Origin: BD2-11 sp965221785
GTDB lineage: Bacteria > Gemmatimonadota > Gemmatimonadetes > Longimicrobiales > Gaopeijiaceae
NCBI GenBank assembly: GCA_965221785.1
Contig: CBDCSR010000003.1
Coordinates: 1,922,001 to 1,986,000, forward strand
Direction of reading: 5' to 3'
Length of the DNA: 64,000 bases
Shown: positions 1 through 8,635 of the stretch, piece by piece
How the letters are laid out: every line of letters begins with the position of its first letter
Numbering within the stretch: the first letter of the stretch is position 1
Notes under the pieces: generated by a model
Databases searched by the model: none
What the model was told of the DNA's origin: nothing
The model's input: the letters and a program-made list of their open reading frames with translations, nothing else
Position numbers and translations under genes: made by a program

Positions 1-528
1 ACGTTCCTCGAGGCGGTGCTGGTCACCCAGTTGTCGGGCGAGTTCCCCGGCCCGGTGCTCGCAATGGTGTCGGCGCCGCTGTATTCGGCCGACCGGCAGC
101 GGGTGCTGGTCCCGCGCGGCGCGCGCGTCGTGGGTACCGCGAACGCGGTCCAGAACCGCGACCAGAGCCGTCTCGCCGTCGCGTTCCACCGGCTGCTCCT
201 GCCCGACGGAAGCTGGGTGGGCCTTGAATTCACCGGCCTGAACCAGGTGGGCGAAAGCGCGCTCCACGACCATGTGAACCGCCATTACCTCTCGACGTTC
301 GCCGCCGCCGGAGCCTTCGGCACACTGAGCGGTCTCACCCTCGCCGGAGCCTCGCCCTACGGACTCCGGGCGGGCGTCGGCCAAGGGCTCGGAGGAAGCG
401 CCACCTCGATGCTGGACCGGTACCTGAACCGGCTGCCCGAGATCACGATCCGCGCGGGCCACCGGCTCCGCGTCTGGCTCACCTCCGATGTCCTGATCCC
501 GACCCCTGCCCGCACCACGCACCGCTGA
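1..528 (+). CDS. VirB10/TrbI type IV secretion protein (C-terminal part)
   Basis: The reading frame is open from base 1, so this is the C-terminal ~175 residues of a longer protein. The visible part is the VirB10/TrbI beta-barrel domain: VLAMVSAPLYS, then VLVPRGARVVGT, a variable loop and the small hydrophobic stretch that in this family inserts in the outer membrane. In conjugation systems VirB10 spans the envelope and couples inner-membrane ATPases to the outer-membrane pore. It is followed after 17 bp by trbJ in the same direction, so it belongs to the same transfer operon. The family assignment is confident; the missing N-terminus should hold one inner-membrane segment and a proline-rich linker. 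Confidence 0.88.
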   Translation, partial: TFLEAVLVTQLSGEFPGPVLAMVSAPLYSADRQRVLVPRGARVVGTANAVQNRDQSRLAVAFHRLLLPDGSWVGLEFTGLNQVGESALHDHVNRHYLSTFAAAGAFGTLSGLTLAGASPYGLRAGVGQGLGGSATSMLDRYLNRLPEITIRAGHRLRVWLTSDVLIPTPARTTHR

Positions 529-545
529 CACGAAAGGACACCCCC

Positions 546-1442
546 ATGCCCCACCGCATCCTCATCCCCGCCCTTCTCGTCCCGCTGCTGGCGCTCGCGG
601 GCGCCCGTCCCGCGAGCGCGCAGTTCGACTTCGGCAGCTGGTTCCAGCGGGCCACGATCATCGCGAACCAGATCACGCAGATCTCGCACCAGGTCACCCA
701 GATCCGGTCGATGGCCCGCCAGCTTACGGAACTCGAAGACCAGCTCGACCACATGGAGCGCGCCGCCAAGGGCGAGATCGACGCGCTGCTCCAGCCGTTC
801 TCCGACCTTGTGGCCGATCCCGTCGGGCTCGTGCGGAACGGCCTCGCTTGGCGGTCCGACTTCACCGGCCCGGCCCGCGACATGGTCGGCGCCGTCCGCG
901 ACTTCGGGCGCGGCCGCTCGTTCACCGGGCTGTGGCGCACGGCCCACGGCGCGGCCGACCGAGTGAGCGAGGCTGACATCCTGGCTCTCCACCGGAACCT
1001 CCCGCCGCGAGCGGCGACGCGCGCGCTGGAGGACTACCGCCGCGCCCGCGAAGCCGCCGACCGGCACCGGGTCCTCGACTACGCGGCGCTCGACGCGACT
1101 GCCGAACTGGCCTCGACCATCGAGAGCGCGCGGGGCTCGTTCGCGGACCTGACCGCGAACGGCAACCTGTCGAACACAGCACTTCAGCAGGCCGGGGTAG
1201 CGGCCGCGCTGAGCCAGGGCAGGATCAACGCCGCCGCCGGGCAGGTCCTCGCCCACCAGGCCGCCGTCGAGGCGAGCCGGGCGCGGGAGGCCGAACTCGC
1301 GCGCCTCGAATGGCTTGGCCGCTGGCATGACGGCCGGGCGCGCGCAAACGCGTTCGCCGGAACGCTTCGCGACGCCGCAGCCCTCAACCGGGCCGGGCTG
1401 CGGGCGGGGCTCCTGTTCCGCGTCCCGTCGTTCTACCGGTAG
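546..1442 (+). CDS. TrbJ-like conjugal transfer protein (VirB5-type position)
   Basis: 298 residues with a clear signal peptide (cleavage after about residue 26, ASA-QFDFG) and then a long helical region with heptad-like runs such as QITQISHQVTQIRSM. This is the usual make-up of P-type TrbJ, a periplasmic protein that helps stabilise the mating pair. The ATG start lies 8 bases behind a GAAAGGA Shine-Dalgarno sequence. It sits between VirB10/TrbI and TrbL/VirB6, which supports the call. The alternative label VirB5 describes the same functional slot. Confidence 0.75.
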   Translation: MPHRILIPALLVPLLALAGARPASAQFDFGSWFQRATIIANQITQISHQVTQIRSMARQLTELEDQLDHMERAAKGEIDALLQPFSDLVADPVGLVRNGLAWRSDFTGPARDMVGAVRDFGRGRSFTGLWRTAHGAADRVSEADILALHRNLPPRAATRALEDYRRAREAADRHRVLDYAALDATAELASTIESARGSFADLTANGNLSNTALQQAGVAAALSQGRINAAAGQVLAHQAAVEASRAREAELARLEWLGRWHDGRARANAFAGTLRDAAALNRAGLRAGLLFRVPSFYR

Positions 1443-1455
1443 GGGGGCGGACGCC

Positions 1456-2446
1456 ATGCAACTCCCCCCGCAGTCGGTCGACCCGAACGTCCCAACGCAG
1501 ATCCCGGCGGACCAGCTCCAGGACTTCAAGAGCTTCCTGGACATCGTGCTCGACTCGGTGGTCGGCGGCGCCGCGCCCGGCGTGCAGACCGTCGGGCTCC
1601 AGTTGTGGGGCGGACTCGCCGCCGTGATGGTCGCCTGGACGGGCCTGAAGATCGCGTTCAGCGGCACGTTCGATGCGTGGGCCATCGTCAGGCTCGTGAT
1701 CGGGATCGCGATCCCCCGCACGATTCTCCACTACTACACCGTCCCGATCCCCGGCGCCGGGCTCACCTTCCCGGCCATGATCGCGGGCGGCGGGATCTGG
1801 CTTCAGAACCTGTTCCTGTCCGACGTGGTGTCGGCGGGCTACGCGGAGATGGCCGCGCTCGTCCAGGCCTACTCCGCCCACCTGAGCGCGGCGTGGTCCA
1901 CGGGCAACCTGCTCTCGATCGTGACGGCGGGAACGACCGTGCTCTTCTCCTCGCTCGTCTCGCTCGTGATGGGCGCCTCGCTCGTGTTCAGCCTGCTGGC
2001 GCTCTTCTGCGTCACTTACGCGCAGGTGATCTGGGCGCAGGTCGCGCTCGCCATCGCGATCCTGCTCGGGCCGGTGCTCATCCCGTTCCTGCTGTTCGAG
2101 CCGCTCGCGTTCCTGTTCTGGGGATGGTTCCGGACCATGATGGTCTACACGCCTCTACGGCGTCGTCGCCGGGGCCGTGCTCCGCGTCTTCATGGGCGTC
2201 GGCACGGGCTACATCACGACCTATGCCGACGCGCTCATGGGCACCGGCACCGCCGATCCGCTCGAGCTCTGGCTCTGGGCCGTCGTGCTGATGCCGCTCG
2301 TCGTCTGCGGCCTCATGGCCGGCCTCAAGGTCGGCGAACTCGCCTCTATGCTCGTCTCCGGCTCCGGCTCCGCCGGCTCCGGGTTCGTCGCGCTCATCAT
2401 GCGGGGAGTCGGCGGCGCGGCCACCCCCGCCAAACCGCCCGTCTGA
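1456..2446 (+). pseudogene. TrbL/VirB6 polytopic membrane protein, frameshifted
   Basis: From the ATG at 1456 the protein runs about 230 residues with at least five hydrophobic segments typical of TrbL/VirB6, the inner-membrane channel component. Around 2150-2153 the frame breaks: after GWFRTMMVYT the expected continuation (LYGVVAGAVLRVFMG...) is found one base later in another frame and runs to a stop at 2446 with further membrane segments. Reading straight on instead gives an arginine-rich nonsense tail that fuses into the next gene, virB8. One extra base near 2151 explains this. It may be a real mutation, a slippage site or a sequencing error; since the rest of the operon is intact, an error or recent lesion is likely. 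Confidence 0.8.
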
Positions 2447-2466
2447 CGCACAGGGAGATCCAACCG

Positions 2467-3135
2467 ATGAAACGTGAACGCGACGCGGGCCGCGAGTACG
2501 CCGAGATCTGGGGCGAGGCCGTGCAGGCGAACCGGAAGCTGCGGAGGATCGTGGTGCTGCTTGCCGCGAGCATCATCCTAGGCGTCCTGGTCCTGCTGCG
2601 GCTCGCGGGCGCCGAGCCGCCCAAGCCCATCGTCATCCGCGTCGACGAGGTCGGGCGCGCCGAGGCGCTGGCCTACGAGGCCGCCACCGCCCAGGCCGAC
2701 CCGCTCGATCCGACGACCAAGTATTTCCTGAACCGCTTCGTCGACGACTTCCACTCGCGCCGCCGGGCCACCGTCGAGGAGCACTGGACCCGGAGCCTCC
2801 GGTTCCTGTCGACGCAACTCGCCAACGCCGCCTTCCAGAGGGACGGGGCGGAGATCGCCGCCGCGGCGGCCGGAACCGCCGACACGGAACTCGAAGTCGA
2901 GCAGGTCGTGCTCCGCATCCACCCCTCTCCCGAGCCGCCGCACGGCGCTACGGCCGACTTCGATCTCGTGCATCTGAATGGCGAGCGGGAGATCCGGCGC
3001 GAGCGCTGGACGCTCACCCTCCGGTTCGAGTTCCTGGAACGGGTCCCGCCCGAGCTCGTCGTGCATAACCCGATGGGGCTCCTCATCACCTACCTCCAGG
3101 CCGACCGCGCGCTCGTGACGGAGGACTCCCCGTGA
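2467..3135 (+). CDS. VirB8/TrbF-like inner-membrane protein
   Basis: 222 residues. It has a short cytoplasmic N-terminus, one membrane segment at about residues 28-50 (VVLLAASIILGVLVLLRLAG), then a periplasmic NTF2-like domain ending in a family-like stretch (HNPMGLLITYLQADR). TrbF/VirB8 is the periplasmic assembly hub of the secretion channel. The ATG at 2467 follows GGGAGATCCAACCG, a good ribosome site, and is preferred over the longer open frame that comes from the frameshifted upstream gene. The stop overlaps the start of the next gene by GTGA. Confidence 0.85.
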   Translation: MKRERDAGREYAEIWGEAVQANRKLRRIVVLLAASIILGVLVLLRLAGAEPPKPIVIRVDEVGRAEALAYEAATAQADPLDPTTKYFLNRFVDDFHSRRRATVEEHWTRSLRFLSTQLANAAFQRDGAEIAAAAAGTADTELEVEQVVLRIHPSPEPPHGATADFDLVHLNGEREIRRERWTLTLRFEFLERVPPELVVHNPMGLLITYLQADRALVTEDSP

Positions 3136-4049
3136 TCGCGCATCTCACGGGGCGCGAGAAGGCGCTCGAAGCGCTCGGGTGGACGGGGGCCAGGGCCGAA
3201 TGGATCGCGCTGGTGTGCCTGCACAGCGGCGTGTTCACCCGCGCGCAGCTCATGGCCCGGCTCCGGATCGACCGTTGGAAGGCGTTCCGGTTCGTGCGCG
3301 CCCTGACGGAGGGCGGCCTGGCGGCCGAGGAGACGTTCGCCCGCCGGAAGGTCTGCCGGATCTTCGCCCGCCCGGTCTACCGGGCGCTCGGCGCCGAGCA
3401 CGTCCGCCACCGCAAGACGGCTTCCGAAGAAGTTCTCATGCGCCGCCTGCTCTCGCTCGACTACGTGATCGAGCACGCGGACCTGCCGTGGCTTCCCACG
3501 GAGCCCGAGAAGGTCGGCGCGTTCGAGGCGCTCGGGATCGAGCGCGCGCTGATGCCCGTCAAGGTGTACGGGAGAACCGGCCACGAGACCCGGCGCTACT
3601 TCCCGGTCAAGCTGCCGGTCGCGCTGGACACCAAGCGCGCCGTGTTCGTCTACGCCGATCCCGGCCACGCGACCGCGACCGCACTCCGCTCGTGGGGCGC
3701 GGCGCACCGCCGGCTCTGGGGGGCGATCCGAGAGCGTGGCCGGTCCGTCGAGGTCGTGACCGTCGGCCGCAGGCACCGGGAGATCGCGCGGGCGCGCAAG
3801 GTCATGCGCGGCTGGGCTGAGGGCTCCGGCGCGGGCGAGCCCGGCGCCGGATCGGACGAGGAGATCGCGCGGATCGAACGGGCCATCCGGGGCATGGACG
3901 ATGCGCTCGTCGAGGAACTCGGCGGGCTGAACGGCTGCCTTGAGCGGATCGTCGAACTCAAGAACCGGCGCCGGTCCGCGTCTCCCGCGGGGATGATCGG
4001 CGGCTTCGCCGCATGGCGGTCGAGCCGGTTCCCCGGAGGCGGGTTTTGA
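3132..4049 (+). CDS. Winged-helix protein of the transfer operon, replication-relaxation-like
   Basis: 305 residues starting at a GTG that overlaps the virB8 stop (GTGA), so translation is coupled. Residues ~20-75 (IALVCLHSGVFTRAQL, then WKAFRFVRALTEGGL) fit a winged helix-turn-helix. The middle contains a TGHETRRYFPVKLPVALD segment and the end has a charged helical region. The layout resembles replication-relaxation family proteins found beside conjugation genes, which are thought to bind DNA at plasmid or transfer origins. That match is by pattern only; no catalytic motif is evident. The hairpin-rich stretch directly downstream could be its DNA target. Confidence 0.5.
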   Translation: MIAHLTGREKALEALGWTGARAEWIALVCLHSGVFTRAQLMARLRIDRWKAFRFVRALTEGGLAAEETFARRKVCRIFARPVYRALGAEHVRHRKTASEEVLMRRLLSLDYVIEHADLPWLPTEPEKVGAFEALGIERALMPVKVYGRTGHETRRYFPVKLPVALDTKRAVFVYADPGHATATALRSWGAAHRRLWGAIRERGRSVEVVTVGRRHREIARARKVMRGWAEGSGAGEPGAGSDEEIARIERAIRGMDDALVEELGGLNGCLERIVELKNRRRSASPAGMIGGFAAWRSSRFPGGGF

Positions 4050-4083
4050 GCGCCGGGCGAAGGGTGCCGACGCCGAGCCGGAA

Positions 4084-4315
4084 GCGCACATGTGAAACAG
4101 GGGCGCATGTGCGCGGCACCGCGATTCGGAAGTGCAGGTCCGCGACTGTCCATGCCGTTGTCCGGTTTGCGGTTGCACCACGGCCTCCGAGGCGGCTGCG
4201 CCGCGCCGGAACCGGAGGCCGTGGCCGGAGCGACCCCCCTCTTGCGATGCCTGGCGAGGCATCGCGGAGGGTTGGGATGTGCGCCGCCATCCCACCCTCC
4301 CCGGGGAGTCGCTCC
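4084..4315. other. Non-coding block of perfect inverted repeats (possible oriT or structured RNA)
   Basis: The 301 bases between the winged-helix gene and the coupling-protein gene carry no credible ORF but hold successive inverted repeats. GCGCACATG pairs with CATGTGCGC (4084-4092/4106-4114). CCACGGCCTCCG pairs with CGGAGGCCGTGG (4178-4189/4213-4224). GCGATGCCT pairs with AGGCATCGC (4244-4252/4257-4265, 4-base loop), extended by CCCTC/GAGGG. TGGGATG pairs with CATCCCA (4273-4279/4288-4294). A weaker GGAG/CTCC stem lies at about 4305-4314. Such a dense array is usual for transfer origins or structured leader RNAs. No nick-site consensus could be assigned. Confidence 0.55.
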
Positions 4316-4350
4316 GGGCCAGCAATCCCTCCGGGAAGGGGGTTGGACCG

Positions 4351-6387
4351 ATGAAGTCGAGCACGCTCGCCGTCATCGGCGCGGCCATCGGAATGTGCGC
4401 CGCGCAGGCGCTCAAGGCGCCGTTTCCGGGCGCCGACGACAATCCCTACCTGGACCTGATCGCTCACTACGATCCGGGCCTGCATGCCGCGGTCCGTGCA
4501 TGGTACTACTCCTGGCCCGCCATCGCCGCCGTGCTCGCGGGGAGTCTCTGCGTGTCCGTCTGGAGGGTCTGGCTCCAGCCGCTCGTGCGCATCGTCCGCC
4601 GGGGCAGGCTGCCCGGGTGGCCCGCCTCGCCGAAAGACGACGCACCCTCGCTTGTCGTCGGAGAGCTGCACCATCCGACCGTGCCCACCGAGAGCGAGCG
4701 GCCGTCCTGGCTCGTCATCCCCGAGAAGGGGCTCTACACCGGCATGCTCGTCGTCGGAGCGGTCGGGACCGGCAAGACCACCGCGTGCATGTATCCGTTC
4801 GCCAGCCAGCTTCTCTCCTGGCGGGCCGACGATGCCCGCCGCCGCGCGAGCGCGCTCGTGCTCGAAGTGAAGGGCGACTTCTGCCATCAGGTGCGGAGCA
4901 TCCTGAAGGACGCCGGGCGGGAGGACGACTACCTCGAAATCGGGCTCGGGGGGTCGTGGCAGTGGAACCCGCTCGACGACCCGCTGCTCGACTCCTACTC
5001 GCTCGCCTACGGCGTCGCCTCGCTCATCAACCAGCTCTTCGGCAAGAGCCGCGAACCGTTCTGGCAGCAGGCGTACACGAACCTCGTACGGTGGATCATC
5101 GAACTGCACCGGCTCCTGCCGGGGGGCTGGGTCACGCTCCGGGACGTGTACCGCTGCACCGTGGACGCGGACCTGTTCAGGAACAGGATCCGGGAGGCGC
5201 AGAAGCTCGCGGACGAACTCTGCCCGGTGCGCGCGGTCATTTCCGACGACGACCTGGCCCGCCACCCGGAGGCGTTGGCCAAGTGGACCTGGACGCGCAT
5301 GCCCGGCACTGGGAAGGTGGCCTGCCGCATCGACGCCAAGCTCGGAAAGCAGCTCAAGAAGCTCAAGATCAAGTGCGCGGCGGAGAACCCCGGCGGCGCT
5401 GGCGCGGAGTTCGCCGAGCAGGTCGAGGCCGTCGCGCGGTGGTACGTCAAGGACTGGAGGGAACTCGACGCCAAGCTCCGCACCTCGATCGTCGAAGGCA
5501 TCAGCGTCTTCCTGTCGCTGTTCGACCAGCCGGAGGTCGCGGGCGTGTTCTGCCCGCCGCCGCCGTCCGAGGACCCCCCGCCCAGGCGGGGCGAGGATGC
5601 AACGGACGGCGGGGACGACCCATCCGGACCGCCCATGCCGGGTCTTCGCCGGAGGCTGCCCCCGCTCTCCGAACTGATCGAGGACGGACGGGTCCTCGCG
5701 CTCAACATGCCCGCCGGCGCGAACCCGGCGCTCGCCCGCGCGATCGGAGTGCTCCTCAAGAACGCCTGGATGCAGGCGCTGCTCCGGCGGCCCGCGGAGG
5801 CCGCGCGCCGCCCCGGACGCTACATGCGGCCCGCCGTGTTCATCTGCGACGAGTACCAGGCGTTCGCGACCGTGGGGCAGGACGACCCGTCCGGCGACGA
5901 GAAGGCGTTCGCGCTCACGCGGCAGTGCCGCTGCATCCCCATCGTCGCGACGCAGTCGCTCTCGTCGCTCCGCTCCGTGCTCCCGTCGGGTGAGGCGTGG
6001 CGTACGCTGGTGCAGACGCTCCGCACCCGGATCTTCCTGTCGCTCTCCGACGAGTCGTCGGCCAAGATCGCGTCGGAGATGTGCGGCTCCGTCATGAAGA
6101 CGCAGCCGTCCTACACGTTCAGCGAGACCACCGGCAGGCCTGAGTTCTCTCTCCTGTCGGGTCGGGCCGGTGGCGGGCGCGGCACCATCGGCGCGAGCAA
6201 GTCGTTCCGCCAGAGCATGCAGCCGGTGTTCACGCCGCGCGAGTTCGCGCTGCTCGCGAACTACCAGGCCATCTGCCTGCCCTACGACGGCGTGAAGTCG
6301 CTCCCGGCGCGGCGCGTCTACCTCAAGCCCCACTACCTGCCCAGGACCCAGGGCTACTGGCGGCAGCGCGAGGAGGGCCGGATATGA
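4351..6387 (+). CDS. VirD4/TraG conjugative coupling ATPase
   Basis: 678 residues from the ATG at 4351. Two N-terminal hydrophobic segments (about residues 1-20 and 48-72) anchor it in the inner membrane. Then comes a FtsK-like ATPase with Walker A GAVGTGKT (136-143) and Walker B VFICDE (496-501), followed by an IVATQSLSSL sensor-like motif. It recruits the relaxosome and pumps DNA into the type IV channel. A low-complexity acidic/proline insert at about residues 408-435 is unusual but keeps frame. The stop overlaps the next ATPase gene by ATGA. The long spacer before it, with hairpins, breaks the otherwise overlapping gene order. Confidence 0.92.
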   Translation: MKSSTLAVIGAAIGMCAAQALKAPFPGADDNPYLDLIAHYDPGLHAAVRAWYYSWPAIAAVLAGSLCVSVWRVWLQPLVRIVRRGRLPGWPASPKDDAPSLVVGELHHPTVPTESERPSWLVIPEKGLYTGMLVVGAVGTGKTTACMYPFASQLLSWRADDARRRASALVLEVKGDFCHQVRSILKDAGREDDYLEIGLGGSWQWNPLDDPLLDSYSLAYGVASLINQLFGKSREPFWQQAYTNLVRWIIELHRLLPGGWVTLRDVYRCTVDADLFRNRIREAQKLADELCPVRAVISDDDLARHPEALAKWTWTRMPGTGKVACRIDAKLGKQLKKLKIKCAAENPGGAGAEFAEQVEAVARWYVKDWRELDAKLRTSIVEGISVFLSLFDQPEVAGVFCPPPPSEDPPPRRGEDATDGGDDPSGPPMPGLRRRLPPLSELIEDGRVLALNMPAGANPALARAIGVLLKNAWMQALLRRPAEAARRPGRYMRPAVFICDEYQAFATVGQDDPSGDEKAFALTRQCRCIPIVATQSLSSLRSVLPSGEAWRTLVQTLRTRIFLSLSDESSAKIASEMCGSVMKTQPSYTFSETTGRPEFSLLSGRAGGGRGTIGASKSFRQSMQPVFTPREFALLANYQAICLPYDGVKSLPARRVYLKPHYLPRTQGYWRQREEGRI

Positions 6388-7394
6388 AGCGCGCGAGCGG
6401 AGTCGGCCATCTCAGCCCGTTCCTTCCCGGTCTCGCGCCGCTGCTCGAGGACCCGGAGGTCTCCGAGATCATGATCAACGGACCCGCCAACGTCTGGGTC
6501 GAGCGTGGCGGGAAGCTGGAGCCCCACGAGGCCCCCGCGCTCACCGCCGCCTGGCTCCACCGGGCCGCGATCCACATCGCGCGGCCGCTCGGACTCGATC
6601 CCGCCGCGCGCCCGATCCTCGACGCGCGGCTCGACGACGGATCGCGGGTCGCGATCTGCACGCCGCCCGCGAGCCCGGAGGTCGCCATCACGATCCGCCG
6701 GTTCGGCGGACGAGCGTTCTCGGCCGCCGATCTCGTGCGCATGGGCTCGCTGCCCCGGGAGGCGCTCCGGGCGGCCGGGCGCGTGCTCCGGTCCCGCAGG
6801 AACATCCTGGTCTCGGGCGGCACGGGGTCGGGCAAGACCACGCTCTTGAACGCGCTGATCGAGTTGCTTCCCGCCGACGAGCGGATCGTCGCCATCGAGG
6901 ACACGCTCGAGCTCAGGATCGACCGGGCGAACTGCCTGCGGTTCGAAGCCGGGGCCACGCTCACGGAGACGCCCGTCGAGATCCGCGACCTGGTGCGCCA
7001 CGCGCTCCGGCACCGGCCCGACCACATCGTCGTCGGCGAGGTCCGGGGCGGCGAGGCCGCCGACCTGCTCCAGGCGCTCAACACCGGACACGGCGGATCG
7101 CTCACCACCATCCACGCCAACAACGCGCGCTCCGCGCTCTCGCGGCTGGCCAGCTGCGCCATGCAGGCCGGGGACGCGCTCCCGTGGGATGTCACCTGCC
7201 GGGGCGTCGTGGATGGGATCTCGCTCGTGCTGCACGTCACGCGGCGGCAAGGCCGCCGGTTCGTCGAGGAGGCTCTCGACGTCAAGGGCTACGACGCGGC
7301 CGCCGGCCGCTGGATCACGGAGGCCGTTTGGGGCAGGGCGGGGAAGCCCACCGAAGAAACACGGACCCACCCACCGAAGGAGGTGCACGCATGA
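6384..7394 (+). CDS. VirB11/TrbB secretion ATPase
   Basis: 336 residues of the type II/IV secretion hexameric ATPase family. The N-terminal domain (VSEIMINGPANVWVE) is followed by Walker A GGTGSGKT at residues 145-152, an Asp-box-like EDTLELR, and Walker B with the His box (VVGEVRGGEAADLL, TGHGGSLTTIHANN). It powers pilus assembly and substrate transfer at the cytoplasmic face. ATGA overlaps join it both to the coupling protein upstream and to the small gene downstream. All motifs are intact. Confidence 0.93.
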   Translation: MKRASGVGHLSPFLPGLAPLLEDPEVSEIMINGPANVWVERGGKLEPHEAPALTAAWLHRAAIHIARPLGLDPAARPILDARLDDGSRVAICTPPASPEVAITIRRFGGRAFSAADLVRMGSLPREALRAAGRVLRSRRNILVSGGTGSGKTTLLNALIELLPADERIVAIEDTLELRIDRANCLRFEAGATLTETPVEIRDLVRHALRHRPDHIVVGEVRGGEAADLLQALNTGHGGSLTTIHANNARSALSRLASCAMQAGDALPWDVTCRGVVDGISLVLHVTRRQGRRFVEEALDVKGYDAAAGRWITEAVWGRAGKPTEETRTHPPKEVHA

Positions 7395-7594
7395 CCTGGA
7401 ACGGCGGAACCATCCCCATCGAGACGTTCGAGGACTTCGACCGCGAACTCGCCCGCGACGGCGGCGAGACGCTCGAAGTCCGGGCCTACCTGGCCGAGGA
7501 GTACGGCCTCTTCCCCGAGGACGTGGGGACCGAGGACGAGATCGCGGCCGCGTGGGACGACCCGCACGGCGACGCCGGGGAGGTGGACGGATGA
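7391..7594 (+). CDS. Small acidic protein in the transfer operon
   Basis: 67 residues, strongly acidic (many Glu/Asp, for example EDVGTEDEIAAAWDD), with no signal peptide or membrane segment. It overlaps the VirB11 stop and the ArdC start by ATGA on both sides, which argues that it is a real, co-translated gene. Its position directly before an ArdC-type antirestriction gene and its DNA-mimic-like acidity would suit a role in escaping host restriction, but that is inference. I do not recognise the family. Confidence 0.6.
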   Translation: MTWNGGTIPIETFEDFDRELARDGGETLEVRAYLAEEYGLFPEDVGTEDEIAAAWDDPHGDAGEVDG

Positions 7595-8628
7595 ACCACG
7601 ACGAATACCACCGCGAGTTCGCCGACGCGATCATCGAGCAGATCAGGAAGGGCACCGCGCCGTGGCAGAAGCCGTGGGCGCCGGGCGAGCGCGTGCTGCC
7701 CATGAACGTGGACACCGACCGCTCCTACCGGGGCGGCAACAGCCTGCACCTCGCCGCCGTCCAGCAGGAGGAGGGCTACGGCGACGTGCGCTGGGGCACC
7801 TACCGCCAGATCCAGGCGCGCGGCGGACAGGTCAGGAAGGGCGAGCGCGGCACCCGCATCCTGTCGTTCCAGGACAGGAAGCGGATTGCCGTCACCGACG
7901 AGCGCGGGCGGCCCAGGCGGGACGCCGAGGGCAAGCGCGTCTACCGCTACGAGAAGCTCAAGGCGCCGTTCGTGCGCCAGTACACCGTGTTCAACGCCGA
8001 GCAGGCCGACGGGCTGCCCGCGCGCGCGAACCCCACGCCTGAACCGCTCTGGAAGGCCCATCAGGAGGCCGAGCGGGTCATGGAGGACGGCGGGGTGCCG
8101 ATCCGCCACGTCGCGGGCGACCGCGCCTACTACCACATGAAGCGCGACGAGATCGTGCTGCCCGAGCGCGGGCAGTTCCCGTCGGCCAACCACTACTACC
8201 AGACCGCGCTCCACGAGCTGGGCCACAGCACCGGCCACGAGAGCCGCATGAAGCGCGAGACGCTCATCGAAGGGATCAAGAGCGGGTTCGGGTCGCCCGC
8301 CTACGCGAGGGAGGAACTCCGGGCCGAGATCAGCGCCATGATGACCGGCGAGCGCGTCGGCGTCGGACACGACCCGAGCCGGGGCGCCGCCTACGTCGAG
8401 GGCTGGATCCAGGCGCTCGAGGAGGACCCGCGCGAGATCCGGCGCGCCGCCGCGGACGCGCAGAAGATCTCCGACTTCGTGCTCGTGCGCCACATCGAGC
8501 GCGAGGCCGCGCGGGAGGCCGAGCCCATCGCCGCGGCCCGCGTCCCCGAACCTCAGGGACCGCAGCGGATCCAGGTCCCCGTGCCGAGGATCCCGGTGCC
8601 CGAACGCAGCGTCGGACCGAGCCGCTGA
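7591..8628 (+). CDS. ArdC-type antirestriction protein (ssDNA-binding plus zincin)
   Basis: 345 residues. The N-terminal ~130 residues (PWQKPWAPGERVLPMNV, RSYRGGN, WGTYRQIQARGGQVRKGERG) match the ArdC ssDNA-binding domain. The C-terminal part is a zinc-metallopeptidase-like domain with HELGHSTGH at 208-216 and a downstream EELRAEISAMM glutamate ligand. ArdC-family proteins enter the recipient with the transferred strand and protect it from restriction. The start overlaps the previous gene by ATGA. The last 30 residues are a proline-rich tail of no known role. Confidence 0.85.
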   Translation: MNHDEYHREFADAIIEQIRKGTAPWQKPWAPGERVLPMNVDTDRSYRGGNSLHLAAVQQEEGYGDVRWGTYRQIQARGGQVRKGERGTRILSFQDRKRIAVTDERGRPRRDAEGKRVYRYEKLKAPFVRQYTVFNAEQADGLPARANPTPEPLWKAHQEAERVMEDGGVPIRHVAGDRAYYHMKRDEIVLPERGQFPSANHYYQTALHELGHSTGHESRMKRETLIEGIKSGFGSPAYAREELRAEISAMMTGERVGVGHDPSRGAAYVEGWIQALEEDPREIRRAAADAQKISDFVLVRHIEREAAREAEPIAAARVPEPQGPQRIQVPVPRIPVPERSVGPSR

Positions 8629-8635
8629 CCCGCCC

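Noticed and set aside
1315..3135. Fused 606-codon frame joining VirB6 and VirB8
   Set aside because: It arises from the frameshift at about 2151; the middle is Arg-rich nonsense and VirB8 has its own ribosome site and start.
3958..6333. 791-codon minus-strand frame
   Set aside because: Antisense to the coupling protein, compositionally biased, no motif.
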